Assembly (NCBI RefSeq): GCF_004368785.1
Contig: NZ_SODM01000002.1
Coordinates: forward strand, 620,001-684,000
Length of the DNA stretch: 64,000 nucleotides
Reading direction: 5' to 3'
Origin: Flavobacterium sp. 270
GTDB taxonomy: Bacteria > Bacteroidota > Bacteroidia > Flavobacteriales > Flavobacteriaceae
The position numbers were made by a program, and so were the translations under genes. The notes under the pieces were generated by a model. The model did not search any database. It was given only the letters and a program-made list of their open reading frames with translations, and had not been told where the DNA came from. Each line of letters starts with the position of its first letter. The stretch's first letter is position 1. Of the stretch, positions 25,862 through 35,517 are shown one piece after another.

Positions 25862-27085
25862 ATGAAAAAGACATTTATTTTTTTATTACTGGCAGGTATT
25901 CAATTTGTTAATAGTCAGGAACTGGCATTAGTTAAGAAAAATTCGAAAATTGGGTATATTTCCAAAGATGGATCTTTTAAAATCGAGCCTCAATACAAAT
26001 CAGCCAAAAGTTTTTCTGAAGGTTTAGCCGCAGTAGAAGACAACGGAAAATGGGGATTTATTGATGCTAAAGGAAGCTGGGTAATTCCGGCCTCTTTTAA
26101 TAATGCCAAAGAATTTAACAACGGTATTGCAGTAGTACAAAAAGAAAAAGACTGGGTATATATCAATACTAAGGGAGAAATTCTAAAAGCGCCTGCAACA
26201 GAAAAAATATTTGATTTTAATGATGGCGTTGCTTTTATAAGACAAGGCGACAAAATTGGATTAATCAATACTAAAATGACGGTTGTTTTAGAACCAAAAT
26301 ACGATCAGATCAAACCTTTTGAAAATGGTTTTGCCAGAGTTGAAAGCAATAAAAAATGGGGAATTATTAATACTTCTGGTAAAGAATTAATAACACCTGC
26401 TTACGACGAAATTGGTAATTATTTTAAAAGTACAACCTGGGCAAGAAAAGATAAAACGTTTGGAATTGTAAGCTCGGGAAATTTTATTGCCGTTGATGGT
26501 GCAGAAAAAATCTGGGATTTTGAAACTCAGGATTTAACGTATGCTAAAAAGAACGGAAAAATTGGTTTTATTGACTTAAAAGGAAACTGGACAATTCTTC
26601 CTATTTATGATAAAGCAAAAGCATTCTCAAAAAATTTAGCTCCGGTTTGCGTCGGATCAAAATGGGGATATATTAACCCAAAAGCAGAATTTGTTATTCC
26701 GCCAACTTACAGCGATGCAGAAGTTTTCAGCTCAAACGGGCTTGCTCCTGTAAAAGAAAAAAACTGGGGATTTATCAACGAATCAGGAAAATTAGTAATC
26801 CCGACTCAATACGGCATCACTTCAAACGGATTTGTTATTGCGTTATTTGTACAGCAGGACAAAGGATTTATGAATGGACTTGCCAGAGTAAAAAACGAAG
26901 GAAAATGGGGATTTCTGAGACCAGACGGAACTGTTTTAGGTAACCAATGGTTTGAAAACGCTGAAGTATTTTCTAAAGGAGCAGAAAAAACAATCGTAAA
27001 TGAAGTCGCTGCCGAAAGTCCGAAACCTGCGGTAAAACCTGCAGCTAAACCGACCGCAAAACCAGCAGCTAAGAAAAAGAAATAA
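25862..27085 (+). CDS. Secreted WG-repeat protein
   Basis: The 407-residue protein has a signal peptide (FIFLLLAGIQFVNSQ) and about ten WG/KWGFI repeats of ~45 residues with the pattern KWGFIdxxGxxVIPxxYxxAxxFxxGLAxV. The C-terminal tail is low complexity, rich in Lys-Pro-Ala (KPAVKPAAKPTAKPAAKKKK). WG repeats form beta-propeller- or solenoid-like surfaces; functions vary. It lies in the pigment cluster between the ammonia-lyase and fabG, 26 bases before the latter. Its role in pigment formation is unknown and it may be an inserted gene. Confidence 0.88.
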   Translation: MKKTFIFLLLAGIQFVNSQELALVKKNSKIGYISKDGSFKIEPQYKSAKSFSEGLAAVEDNGKWGFIDAKGSWVIPASFNNAKEFNNGIAVVQKEKDWVYINTKGEILKAPATEKIFDFNDGVAFIRQGDKIGLINTKMTVVLEPKYDQIKPFENGFARVESNKKWGIINTSGKELITPAYDEIGNYFKSTTWARKDKTFGIVSSGNFIAVDGAEKIWDFETQDLTYAKKNGKIGFIDLKGNWTILPIYDKAKAFSKNLAPVCVGSKWGYINPKAEFVIPPTYSDAEVFSSNGLAPVKEKNWGFINESGKLVIPTQYGITSNGFVIALFVQQDKGFMNGLARVKNEGKWGFLRPDGTVLGNQWFENAEVFSKGAEKTIVNEVAAESPKPAVKPAAKPTAKPAAKKKK

Positions 27086-27110
27086 CCAATAAAAAAATAA
27101 AGTTTAGAAT

Positions 27111-27842
27111 ATGAAATGTGTACTAGTAACAGGCGGTTCAAGAGGAATTGGAAGTGCTATTTGTAAAAAATTAGCCGTTGAATCTAGTTATCATATTTTG
27201 ATTAATTATCATTCTAACAAAACTGCCGCCGAAGAAACACTTCATGAAATACAAAAATTAGGAGCAACCGGAGAAATTTTAGGTTTTGATGTTTCTAATT
27301 TTCAAGAAGTACAAGATACGTTAACAAAATGGCAGGAAGCCAATCCTGAAGCTATTGTTGAAGCCATTGTAAATAATGCCGGAATTACAAAAGATGGTCT
27401 TTTTATGTGGATGACTCCAGAAGACTGGAACGGCGTTATGAATACAAGTGTAAACGGATTTTTTAATGTAACACAGTTTTTCATTCAAAAAATGCTTCGC
27501 AATAAATATGGCCGAATAGTAAATGTGGTTTCGGTTTCGGGAGTAAAAGGAACTGCCGGACAAACCAATTATTCTGCTGCAAAAGGCGCCATTGTTGCTG
27601 CTACAAAAGCTTTGGCTCAGGAAGTGGCAAAACGTAATATTACGGTAAATGCTGTTGCGCCGGGTTTTATTAGAACCGACATGACGAGCGAACTGGACGA
27701 GAAAGAATTATTAAAAATGATTCCGGTAAATCGTTTTGGTGAAGCCGAAGAAGTAGCGGATTTGGTAAGCTTTTTGATTTCAAAAAAATCGAGCTATATT
27801 ACAGGAGAAATTATCAATATAAATGGAGGAATTTATTCTTAG
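27111..27842 (+). CDS. fabG: 3-oxoacyl-ACP reductase (FabG-like)
   Basis: The 243-residue classical SDR has VTGGSRGIGSAIC, NNAGITKDGLFMWM, Ser of VVSVSG, Tyr154/Lys158 in YSAAK and the typical VAPGFIRTDMT and GGIYS end. It reduces 3-keto groups on ACP-bound chains. As the only ketoreductase in the cluster it should act in every round of polyene extension. It is a dedicated copy, separate from the fatty-acid enzyme, as in aryl-polyene clusters (ApeQ-like role). Confidence 0.9.
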   Translation: MKCVLVTGGSRGIGSAICKKLAVESSYHILINYHSNKTAAEETLHEIQKLGATGEILGFDVSNFQEVQDTLTKWQEANPEAIVEAIVNNAGITKDGLFMWMTPEDWNGVMNTSVNGFFNVTQFFIQKMLRNKYGRIVNVVSVSGVKGTAGQTNYSAAKGAIVAATKALAQEVAKRNITVNAVAPGFIRTDMTSELDEKELLKMIPVNRFGEAEEVADLVSFLISKKSSYITGEIININGGIYS

Positions 27843-27858
27843 AATTAAAACTGAAAAT

Positions 27859-27990
27859 TGCCACAAAGACACAAAGTCGCAAAGTTATATTAAAAAAACT
27901 TTGCGATTTCGCTCCCGATAGCTATCGGGATTGCGAGATTAAAAAACTTTGTCACTTTGAACCTTTGAACCTTTAAACCTTTGTTTCTAT
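27859..27990. repeat. Intergenic repeat with perfect palindrome
   Basis: TCCCGATAGCTATCGGGA (27913-27930) is a perfect 18-bp palindrome inside a longer imperfect hairpin whose arms contain GTCGCAAAG and CTTTGCGA. CTTTGAACCTTTGAACCTTT-type tandem words follow near 27955-27980. This fills the 172-base gap between fabG and the ketosynthase gene. The 'cccgatagctatcggg' palindrome is a frequent Flavobacteriia intergenic element. Confidence 0.8.
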
Positions 27991-28014
27991 AAAAAAAATT
28001 ACATATAAAAGACG

Positions 28015-29238
28015 ATGAATAGAAGAGTTGTAATTACTGGAATGGGAATTTATTCTTGTATCGGAACTTCTTTAGACGAAGTAAAAAATTCTTTGTATGA
28101 AGGAAAATCCGGTATTCAGTTTGATGCTGAAAGAAAAGAATTCGGTTTTCAATCGGCCTTAACGGGAATGGTTCCGAAAGCAGATTTAAAAAACTTATTG
28201 ACCCGCAGACAGCGTATGAGTATTGGTGAAGAAACCGAATATGCTTATATGGCTACAATTGAAGCATTGAAAAATGCCAATATTGATGACGCTTTTTTTG
28301 ACGAACGCGAAGTAGGAATCATGTACGGAAACGACAGTGTTTCTAAAGCTATTATTGATGCTACCGATATTGTAAGAGAGAAAAAAGACACCGCTTTAAT
28401 TGGTTCTGGAGCCATTTTTAAGTCGATGAATTCTACGGTAACAATGAATCTTTCTACCATTTTTAAACTTAGAGGAATCAATCTTACAGTAAGTGCGGCC
28501 TGCGCGAGCGGTTCACACTCTATTGGTTTAGCTTATTTTTTAATCAAAAGCGGTTTTCAGGATATTATTATTACCGGAGGCGCACAGGAAATTAACAAAT
28601 ATGCGATGAGCAGTTTTGACGGTTTGGGCGTTTTTTCGGGAAGAGAAAACGAACCAACAAAAGCGTCAAGACCTTTTGATGCCGATCGCGACGGATTAAT
28701 TCCGAGTGGTGGCGGTGCAACGTTAATTTTAGAAAGTTATGAATCTGCTATTGCAAGAGGCGCGACTATTATTGCCGAAGTTTCGGGTTACGGATTTTCT
28801 TCAAACGGTGGTCATATTTCGACACCAAATGTAGAAGGACCAGCAACTGCAATGCAAAGAGCACTTGACGATGCACAACTAAAAGCATCGGATATTGAGT
28901 ATATAAATGCACATGCAACCTCAACTCCAGTTGGCGACGGAAACGAAGCAAAAGCAATCTTTGAAGTTTTTGGTGAGAAAAATCCTTACGTAAGTTCTAC
29001 AAAATCTATGACCGGCCACGAATGCTGGATGGCAGGAGCAAGTGAAGTAATCTACTCTATTATAATGATGCAGCACGATTTTATTGCGCCAAACATCAAT
29101 TTAGAGAATCCAGACGAAGATGCGTTAAAATTAAATTTAGTTAAAACAACGTTAAATAAAAAATTTGACATATTTTTGTCCAATTCTTTCGGGTTCGGAG
29201 GAACCAACTCTGCGTTGGTGGTTAAAAAGTTTAAATGA
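28015..29238 (+). CDS. Beta-ketoacyl synthase (KAS I/II type), pigment cluster
   Basis: The 407-residue thiolase-fold enzyme has the complete triad: Cys163 in SAACASGSHS, His300 in NAHATSTPVGDG, and His335 in KSMTGHECWMAG, plus the terminal NSFGFGGTNSALV. It catalyses decarboxylative Claisen condensation on ACP. It is followed immediately by an ACP gene (start five bases beyond its stop). One of three intact ketosynthases here; by analogy it may make the alkyl or polyene chain, but which one cannot be told. Confidence 0.9.
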   Translation: MNRRVVITGMGIYSCIGTSLDEVKNSLYEGKSGIQFDAERKEFGFQSALTGMVPKADLKNLLTRRQRMSIGEETEYAYMATIEALKNANIDDAFFDEREVGIMYGNDSVSKAIIDATDIVREKKDTALIGSGAIFKSMNSTVTMNLSTIFKLRGINLTVSAACASGSHSIGLAYFLIKSGFQDIIITGGAQEINKYAMSSFDGLGVFSGRENEPTKASRPFDADRDGLIPSGGGATLILESYESAIARGATIIAEVSGYGFSSNGGHISTPNVEGPATAMQRALDDAQLKASDIEYINAHATSTPVGDGNEAKAIFEVFGEKNPYVSSTKSMTGHECWMAGASEVIYSIIMMQHDFIAPNINLENPDEDALKLNLVKTTLNKKFDIFLSNSFGFGGTNSALVVKKFK

Positions 29239-29242
29239 AGCA

Positions 29243-29497
29243 ATGAATAAAGAAGATATAATAGCACGGATTAATGGTTTTTTGGTTGATGAATTTGAAG
29301 TAGACAATGAAGACATTGAACCAGATGCTAATTTAAAAGATACACTTGGGTTAGACAGTTTAGACTACGTAGATCTTGTAGTTTCTATTGAAGCTAATTT
29401 TGGTGTAAAACTTGTTGAGGCTGATTTTGTTGGAATTGCTTCCTTTCAAAGTTTCTATGACCTTATAGAAGCTAAACTAAAAGCTAAAACTGCTTAA
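29243..29497 (+). CDS. Acyl carrier protein 1
   Basis: The start at ATG 29243 yields 84 residues; an upstream in-frame start at 29165 would overlap the ketosynthase. The phosphopantetheine serine is Ser39 in GLDSLDYVDL, and the acidic helix II pattern is normal. It carries growing chains for the cluster synthases. Its stop overlaps the ATG of the acyltransferase gene (29497). Confidence 0.92.
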   Translation: MNKEDIIARINGFLVDEFEVDNEDIEPDANLKDTLGLDSLDYVDLVVSIEANFGVKLVEADFVGIASFQSFYDLIEAKLKAKTA

Positions 29498-30384
29498 TGA
29501 GCGAATGGGATGGCAAATCAAAAGGAACAGTTTTAGGCTATAGAATATTCGTTTTTTTAATACAAAAAGCGGGTGTTAAAGCAGCTTATGGCTTACTCTA
29601 TTTTGTCGCTTCTTATTACTTTTTATTTTTAAAGAAAAGCAACAAAGCAATTTCTTATTATTTTAAAGAGCGCCTTCAATATTCCAATTTTAAATCTAAA
29701 AAAATGGTTTTCAAAAGTTACTATACTTTTGGACAAACTATTATTGATAAAATTGCGATTTCGGCAGGAATGCGAAATAGATTTACATACGAGTTTGACG
29801 GAATCGAAATCCTTAAAAATCTTTTAGCAGAAAAAAAAGGTGGTGTACTTATTAGTGCGCACGTTGGTAATTTTGAAATTGCCGAACACTTTCTGGGCGA
29901 TATCGATCTTGAGTTTCAAATCAATTTGGTCACTACAGATTTAGAACATTCAGACATTAAAAAATATCTGGAAACCGTTACGCAAAAACCTACCGTAAAG
30001 TTTATCATAATCAAAGACGATTTGTCTCATATTTTTGAGATCAATGCGGCGCTTGCTAATAATGAATTGGTTTGTTTTACCGGCGATCGTTATTTTGAAG
30101 GCACAAAATCGCTGTCAGAAAAAATTCTGGGTCAGGAAGCCAACTTTCCTGCGGGCCCATTCTTAATCGCTTCCCGATTAAAAGTTCCTGTTGTATTTGT
30201 ATATGTAATGAAAGAAGCCAACTTGCATTATCATTTGTACGCCAGAGAAGCGGTTGTAAAACATCGTGACGAAAAAGGACTACTCAAAGAATACGTAAAA
30301 AGCGTAGAAAGCATTCTGCAAAAATACCCTCTGCAATGGTTTAATTATTTCGATTTTTGGAACCAATTAAAAAATAAACAATAA
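29497..30384 (+). CDS. LpxL/HtrB-like lysophospholipid acyltransferase
   Basis: The 295-residue protein has the HVGNFE motif (His122...Glu127), the H(x)4(D/E) catalytic dyad of the lipid A acyltransferase family, plus GDRYFEG and PAGPFLIASRLKVPVV further on. A hydrophobic segment lies near residues 30-45. In aryl-polyene clusters, related enzymes attach the polyene to a lipid. Here it may form the ester between the polyene acid and the dialkylresorcinol, or acylate a lipid carrier. It is coupled to the ACP gene by a one-base overlap. Confidence 0.85.
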   Translation: MSEWDGKSKGTVLGYRIFVFLIQKAGVKAAYGLLYFVASYYFLFLKKSNKAISYYFKERLQYSNFKSKKMVFKSYYTFGQTIIDKIAISAGMRNRFTYEFDGIEILKNLLAEKKGGVLISAHVGNFEIAEHFLGDIDLEFQINLVTTDLEHSDIKKYLETVTQKPTVKFIIIKDDLSHIFEINAALANNELVCFTGDRYFEGTKSLSEKILGQEANFPAGPFLIASRLKVPVVFVYVMKEANLHYHLYAREAVVKHRDEKGLLKEYVKSVESILQKYPLQWFNYFDFWNQLKNKQ

Positions 30385-30449
30385 ACTAACACCCGTTATT
30401 ATCTTTAATACGTATTCTTTTATACTTTTAAGAAATCTTAAAACAAGGT

Positions 30450-32132
30450 ATGGAAGAATTCGACACGGTTATTATTGGTTCTGGAGTTGGCGGTTTAGCT
30501 ACAGGTATTTGTCTGGCAAGAGCCGGTCAGAAAGTTTTAATTCTGGAACAGCATTATGTTCCCGGAGGCTGGAGCCACAGCTTTACCTTAAATGGCCAGC
30601 GTTTTAGTCCCGGCGTACATTATGTCGGACTGCTCGAAGAAGGATCTTCTACCAATGAATTGTATCGTGGTTTAGGAATTGCCAACGATCTGGTTTTTTT
30701 CCGAATGAATAAAAATGCGTACGAACATTGCTTAATTGGCGACGAAACTTTTGATCTTCCAGCGGGAGTTGAAAACCTCAAAAAAACACTTTCTGCCCGT
30801 TTTCCATCCGAAGAAAAAAACATTCACGAATATCTTACCTTAGTGGAGAGAGTAAGTTACGAGCTGCAGTTAATTCCAAAATTAAAAGGCTGGTGGCAAA
30901 AAATAACCGTTCCGTTTAGAACCAAACACTTTGGGAAATTTGCTTTATTTCCGCTAAAAAAAGTTGTCGGCTGGCACGTAAAAGATCCGATGCTGAAATC
31001 TGTACTTAATATTCAGTGCGGCGATCACGGACTTCCGCCAAACAGAGCTTGCTTTCCGGTACACTGTTCGGTAATGAGTCATTATTTTGATGGCGGTTTT
31101 TATCCAATGGGCGGTGGCGGCGGTATTGTAAAAGCCATGACAAACGGAATTAAAAAACATGGCGGCGAAGTTCGCGTAAAACAAAACGTCAAAAAAATTA
31201 TTATCGAAAACAAAAAAGCCGTTGGAATTGAATTGGAAAATGGCGAAAAAATTCGAGCAAAAAATATTGTTTCAAATGCCGATCCTTCTATTACCTATTT
31301 AAATTTAATTGGAAAAGAACATTTAAGCAATTCGTTGATCAAGAAACTTCAAAACACAAAATATTCGGTTACGTCTTTAATTTTATTTCTAACATTAGAT
31401 ATTGATGTAACACAATTTAATATTGATTCTGGAAATATCTGGATGATGAAAGATGAAAACGATGATGACAATTTTGAAGATTTAATGACTAGCAGTATTG
31501 AAAACGGAGATTCATTTCCTGCCGTTTTTATAAGTTGTACAACACTTAAAGATCCGGCAAGTTTTAACGGACGATATCATAATTTTGAAATTGTGACGTA
31601 TGTAAATTATGACCATCTAAAAGATTTTAACGGTTTAGACGATTATCACAATGAAGACTATAAAATCTTCAAAGAAAAAGTAACCAATAAACTGATGAAC
31701 AATGTAGAGCGGATAATTCCAAATGCCAAACAGCACATTATTCAGGCAGAATTAGGAACTCCAAAAACCAATGAATTTTATATTAATTCAACCAAAGGAA
31801 ATGTTTACGGAACCGAAAAAACACTCAATCAGGTTGGACCTTTTTCTTATAAAAACAAAACAGAAATAGAAAATTTATTCCTGTGCGGTGCATGTACATT
31901 ATCACACGGAGTTTCTGGTGCAACGTATTCTGGAATTGCGGCGGCAGCTGTAATTTTAAACTGTACCTCAGATGATTTATTAATTGAAGATCCCGATCAG
32001 AAAATACGAATTTATGATGCCGAAGATGCTTCAACATGGCCCGAATGGATTCACACCAAACGATCGGATAAAATCCGAAAATTCATTCCAAAAAATTTAA
32101 TTACTTTTGCGACAACCAAAGCCAAAAACTAA
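30450..32132 (+). CDS. CrtI/phytoene-desaturase-like FAD oxidoreductase 1
   Basis: The 560-residue protein begins with the dinucleotide-binding VIIGSGVGGLATGICLARAG (seen at about 6-25) followed by EQHYVPGGWSHSF, and ends with FLCGACTLSHGVSGATYSGIAAA, typical of phytoene dehydrogenase-like/retinol saturase-like enzymes. Flexirubin has no carotenoid part, so it probably tailors the polyene or aromatises/oxidises an intermediate. No membrane helix is obvious. It directly abuts darA (next base). A second member is at 52837. Confidence 0.85.
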   Translation: MEEFDTVIIGSGVGGLATGICLARAGQKVLILEQHYVPGGWSHSFTLNGQRFSPGVHYVGLLEEGSSTNELYRGLGIANDLVFFRMNKNAYEHCLIGDETFDLPAGVENLKKTLSARFPSEEKNIHEYLTLVERVSYELQLIPKLKGWWQKITVPFRTKHFGKFALFPLKKVVGWHVKDPMLKSVLNIQCGDHGLPPNRACFPVHCSVMSHYFDGGFYPMGGGGGIVKAMTNGIKKHGGEVRVKQNVKKIIIENKKAVGIELENGEKIRAKNIVSNADPSITYLNLIGKEHLSNSLIKKLQNTKYSVTSLILFLTLDIDVTQFNIDSGNIWMMKDENDDDNFEDLMTSSIENGDSFPAVFISCTTLKDPASFNGRYHNFEIVTYVNYDHLKDFNGLDDYHNEDYKIFKEKVTNKLMNNVERIIPNAKQHIIQAELGTPKTNEFYINSTKGNVYGTEKTLNQVGPFSYKNKTEIENLFLCGACTLSHGVSGATYSGIAAAAVILNCTSDDLLIEDPDQKIRIYDAEDASTWPEWIHTKRSDKIRKFIPKNLITFATTKAKN

Positions 32133-33035
32133 ATGAAAAATGTTCTCGTTATTTATTACACCCAATCTGGACAACTAGAATCGATTGCGCAAAACATTGC
32201 AAAACCATTCTTGAATGACACAGAAATAAAGGTAACTTTTCACGAAATTCAATTAGAAAAACCATTTCCTTTTCCGTGGGACAAAAGCTCTTTTTTTGAT
32301 GCTTTTCCAGAATCGTTTCTGCAGATTCCAAGAGAATTAAAACCCGTTTCAGAAGAAATCTTAAACACAAAATTCGACTTAGTACTTTTCCATTATCAAG
32401 TTTGGTATTTATCGCCATCAATTCCGATAAATTCATTTTTGAAAAGTGCCGACGCAAAAAAAATCCTAAACAACACGCCAGTAGTTACCATAAGCGGTTC
32501 CCGCAATATGTGGGTTATGGCGCAGGAAAAAATCAAAGTTTTACTAAAAGAAGCCAATGCACAATTGGTAGGTAATGTAGCGCTTGTTGACCGTGTTGGA
32601 AATTTAATCAGTGTAATTACTATTGTAGAATGGATGTTTTCTGGAGTAAAGAAAAAATATTTAGGTATTTTTCCGCTTCCGGGAGTTTCAGAAAAAGATA
32701 TTCAGGAATCAGATAAGTTTGGAGAAGTTATTCTTTCTCAATTTAACCAGAATAAATTGCAGGATTTACAGCCAAAATTAGTCGAAATTGGAGCTGTTAA
32801 GATCAGTTCATATTTGGTTACAGTTGACAAAACTGCCAATAAAATTTTCAATAAATGGTCAAATTTGATTTATAAACATCAAAAAAATAGAAAAACGCTT
32901 CTTAAAGTATTTAATGTTTATTTATTCCTCGCTATATGGTTAATCTCACCAATAGTGTATATATTGCACCTTATTACTTACCCCATTAAGTTAAAATCAA
33001 TAAAAAAAGAAACTCAATATTATCAAGGAGTTTAG
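32133..33035 (+). CDS. darA: Dialkylresorcinol condensing enzyme DarA
   Basis: The 300-residue protein starts with a flavodoxin-like VLVIYYTQSGQLESIAQNIA and has a C-terminal hydrophobic segment (about 270-292). Proteins with this start and length, placed directly before a KAS III-like DarB, are the DarA cyclases/condensing enzymes of dialkylresorcinol biosynthesis; with DarB they join two beta-keto acyl chains into the resorcinol ring. It abuts the upstream oxidoreductase and is 14 bases before darB. Confidence 0.88.
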   Translation: MKNVLVIYYTQSGQLESIAQNIAKPFLNDTEIKVTFHEIQLEKPFPFPWDKSSFFDAFPESFLQIPRELKPVSEEILNTKFDLVLFHYQVWYLSPSIPINSFLKSADAKKILNNTPVVTISGSRNMWVMAQEKIKVLLKEANAQLVGNVALVDRVGNLISVITIVEWMFSGVKKKYLGIFPLPGVSEKDIQESDKFGEVILSQFNQNKLQDLQPKLVEIGAVKISSYLVTVDKTANKIFNKWSNLIYKHQKNRKTLLKVFNVYLFLAIWLISPIVYILHLITYPIKLKSIKKETQYYQGV

Positions 33036-33049
33036 AAGGAAATTAGATT

Positions 33050-34183
33050 ATGTTTGAAGTATATATTACAAAAGCTGCAAAATATTTGCCAAATGAGCCC
33101 GTTTCAAATGATGAAATGGAAGAGTATTTAGGTCTTATCAACGATACTGCTTCTAAAGCAAGACGTATTATTTTGCGCAATAATAGAATTACAAGCCGTT
33201 ATTACGCTGTTGATAAAACAGGAAAAAGCACTCACAATAATGCTGAAATGACGCGTAATGCTGTCGTGCAGTTATTTGATGAAGATTTTACACCTCAGGA
33301 TTTAGAAGTACTTTCCTGCGGCACCTCAACACCGGATATTTTCCTTCCTTCGCATGCTGCAATGGTTCACGGATTATTACAAAATAAATCGGTAGAATTA
33401 AATTCTTCTACGGGAGTTTGCTGTGCGGGAATGAATTCGCTGAAATTTGGTTTTCTTTCTGTAAAATCAGGAAATTCAAAAAATGCGGTTTGTACAGGAT
33501 CAGAAAAAGTATCTTCATGGCTTATCGCTCAAAAATACAATCACGAAACTACTAATTTAAAAAACCTTGAAGAGCAGCCAATTATTGCTTTCAAAAAAGA
33601 TTTCTTACGTTGGATGCTGTCTGATGGCGCTGGTGCTTTTTTATTAGAAAATAAACCAAAAGGCGATATTTCTCTAAAAATAGAATGGATGGAAGCTTTT
33701 TCGTATGCTTACGAATTAGAAACCTGTATGTACGCCGGCGGAGATAAATTAGAAAACGGCGACATTAAACCGTGGAGCGATTATGCTCCGGAACAATGGC
33801 TGAACGAATCTGTTTTTGCTATTAAACAAGATGTAAAATTATTGGATGAATTTATACTTTCTAAAGGAGCAGAAAGTATGAAAGATGCCATGGATAAAAA
33901 TAATATTACGTCTGATCATATTGATTATTTTATTCCTCACGTTTCTTCTAACTTTTTTGTGGAAGGATTGAAAAAAGGATTAAGTGAAAAAGGAATCGGA
34001 ATGGCAGACGAAAAATGGTTTATGAATCTTTCGAGAGTTGGAAATGTGGGCTCTGCCTCTATTTATCTGGCATTGGAAGAATTGATGAATGCTGGTAATT
34101 TGAAAAAAGGAGACCGCATACTTTTATCTGTTCCGGAAAGTGGAAGATTCTCTTTTGCGTATGCATATTTAACCGTTTGTTAA
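33050..34183 (+). CDS. darB: Ketosynthase III-type DarB
   Basis: The 377-residue protein has a KAS III-type active site: Cys125 in GVCCAGM, His297 in IPHVSSNF and Asn332 in VGNVGSASIY. It condenses a beta-ketoacyl thioester with another acyl unit for 2,5-dialkylresorcinol formation with DarA. Its stop overlaps the start of the next gene (TAATG), so translation is coupled. Gene order darA-darB matches characterised flexirubin loci. Confidence 0.92.
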   Translation: MFEVYITKAAKYLPNEPVSNDEMEEYLGLINDTASKARRIILRNNRITSRYYAVDKTGKSTHNNAEMTRNAVVQLFDEDFTPQDLEVLSCGTSTPDIFLPSHAAMVHGLLQNKSVELNSSTGVCCAGMNSLKFGFLSVKSGNSKNAVCTGSEKVSSWLIAQKYNHETTNLKNLEEQPIIAFKKDFLRWMLSDGAGAFLLENKPKGDISLKIEWMEAFSYAYELETCMYAGGDKLENGDIKPWSDYAPEQWLNESVFAIKQDVKLLDEFILSKGAESMKDAMDKNNITSDHIDYFIPHVSSNFFVEGLKKGLSEKGIGMADEKWFMNLSRVGNVGSASIYLALEELMNAGNLKKGDRILLSVPESGRFSFAYAYLTVC

Positions 34184-34614
34184 TGGAAACGACTTTACTT
34201 TTAGAAAAAGAAGCTGTCGAGAATTTATTGCCGCAAAAGTTTCCTTTTGTAATGGTCGATAAAATGTTTTCTTATACCGAAACTTCGTTGGTTTCTGGTT
34301 TTAAGATTGAAAGCGACAATATTTTTTCTAATAATAATACATTTCTTGAAGCAGGACTAATAGAACACATGGCGCAGTCTGTAGCATTGCATACAGGATA
34401 TCAGTTTTTTTTGAAAAACGAAATTGCACCAACAGGTTATATTGGTTCTATAAAAGAAATTGAAATTAAAAGATTACCAAAAATCAACGACACAATACAA
34501 TCTACAGTAACTATTCTGCAGGAATTTGCAGGGATTACTTTGGTAGATATTGTAACGACTTTAAACAATGAAGAAATTGCAAACGGACAAATGAAAACCG
34601 TTTTAGCTAAATAA
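34183..34614 (+). CDS. Hot-dog-fold dehydratase-like protein 1 (ApeP-like)
   Basis: The start at ATG 34183 gives 143 residues. LPQKFPFVMVDKMF at the start matches FabZ-like strands, and FLEAGLIEHMAQSVAL holds the helix glutamate (Glu61). The GHFPxxPxxPG loop with the catalytic histidine is absent. It probably dehydrates 3-hydroxyacyl-ACP together with another subunit; heterodimeric dehydratases are known in aryl-polyene systems. It is coupled by one-base overlaps to the genes on both sides. Confidence 0.82.
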   Translation: METTLLLEKEAVENLLPQKFPFVMVDKMFSYTETSLVSGFKIESDNIFSNNNTFLEAGLIEHMAQSVALHTGYQFFLKNEIAPTGYIGSIKEIEIKRLPKINDTIQSTVTILQEFAGITLVDIVTTLNNEEIANGQMKTVLAK

Positions 34615-35090
34615 TGGAAACTATGAGAACTGCTGTTGATATTCAAAATTATTTACCACACCGGGCACCTTTGCTTATGGTAGATTTAATTTTGAATATA
34701 GAAGCCGATTTTGTAGAAACCGTCTTTTTAATCAAAGAAGACAATATTTTTGTAAGTAATGGTGTTTTTATTGAAGCTGGTTTGATAGAAAATACAGCTC
34801 AAACCTGTTCTTCTATTGTAGGCAAAAAGTATTTTTTTGACGAAAACGGAACAGAAAATGAAGATGTAAATCTAATTGGTTTTATCAGTGCGATAAAAAA
34901 CCTAAAAATACACGAACTGCCAAAAGTCTACGATACGATTATAACCAGAGCAAGTTTGGTTTCGAAATTTGACGGCGGCGATTATACTTTATGCACCATG
35001 AGCTGCGAAAGCTTTCGTGATGACAAAAAACTTTTAGAGTGCGAAATTAATTTGTTCATTCAAAAAACGATTTCCGCTGTATTAAAATAA
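34614..35090 (+). CDS. Hot-dog-fold dehydratase-like protein 2 (ApeP-like)
   Basis: The 158-residue protein starts with LPHRAPLLMVDLIL and has FIEAGLIENTAQTCSS, so it keeps the helix glutamate (Glu59) but again lacks the histidine-bearing GHFP loop. It is a tandem, diverged relative of the preceding gene. The start at 34614 overlaps its stop; a second ATG at 34623 is possible. The likely role is a subunit of the polyene dehydratase. Confidence 0.8.
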   Translation: METMRTAVDIQNYLPHRAPLLMVDLILNIEADFVETVFLIKEDNIFVSNGVFIEAGLIENTAQTCSSIVGKKYFFDENGTENEDVNLIGFISAIKNLKIHELPKVYDTIITRASLVSKFDGGDYTLCTMSCESFRDDKKLLECEINLFIQKTISAVLK

Positions 35091-35112
35091 TTCCAATCGA
35101 AAATAAACCGTT

Positions 35113-35517
35113 ATGGAAAAAGAAAAAGTACCCCAGGATAGCAGTAATTTAACGAAAAACAACGTCAAAGAACTTTTGTACGCAACAGATGAAAATGGCG
35201 AATATACCACAACATTAAGTACAGGCTGGGAACCAAAAGCAATTGCACTTTCAAATTCTATCGATGAAATCAATGAACGAATTGCCGATGCCAAAAATCA
35301 GGTTGAAAATGGCGAAGCAAGTCCGATCTTGTATTTTATGGAATTGAATAAAATGGATTTAACCATTTTATCAAGCTATGTTGGTTTATGGAAATGGCGC
35401 GTAAAAAGACATTTTAAACCCAATGTTTTTGCGAAACTAAATGATAATACTTTAAAAAAATACGCTGACACTTTTGAGATTTCTGTTGAAGAATTAAAAA
35501 ACAGCATTACCAAATAA
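35113..35517 (+). CDS. Conserved hypothetical protein of flexirubin clusters
   Basis: The 134-residue acidic, mostly helical protein has no signal peptide or membrane helix. A central segment NSIDEINERIADAKNQVENGEASPILYFMELNKMDL resembles proteins that bind small molecules by helices but I cannot name the family. Its stop overlaps the start of the BtrH-like gene, so the two are likely made together and may form a complex. Confidence 0.75.
   Translation: MEKEKVPQDSSNLTKNNVKELLYATDENGEYTTTLSTGWEPKAIALSNSIDEINERIADAKNQVENGEASPILYFMELNKMDLTILSSYVGLWKWRVKRHFKPNVFAKLNDNTLKKYADTFEISVEELKNSITK

Noticed and set aside
27859..27990. Repeat in the fabG-KS gap considered as a CRISPR array or small RNA gene
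   Set aside because: The repeats are inverted and irregular, with no regular spacers, and no promoter is evident; they fit an intergenic hairpin element.
30450..32132. Carotenoid biosynthesis (CrtI) as the function of the two desaturase-like genes
   Set aside because: No phytoene synthase, CrtB or cyclase gene is in the window, and the neighbours are aryl-polyene and dialkylresorcinol genes, so a flexirubin tailoring role is more likely.
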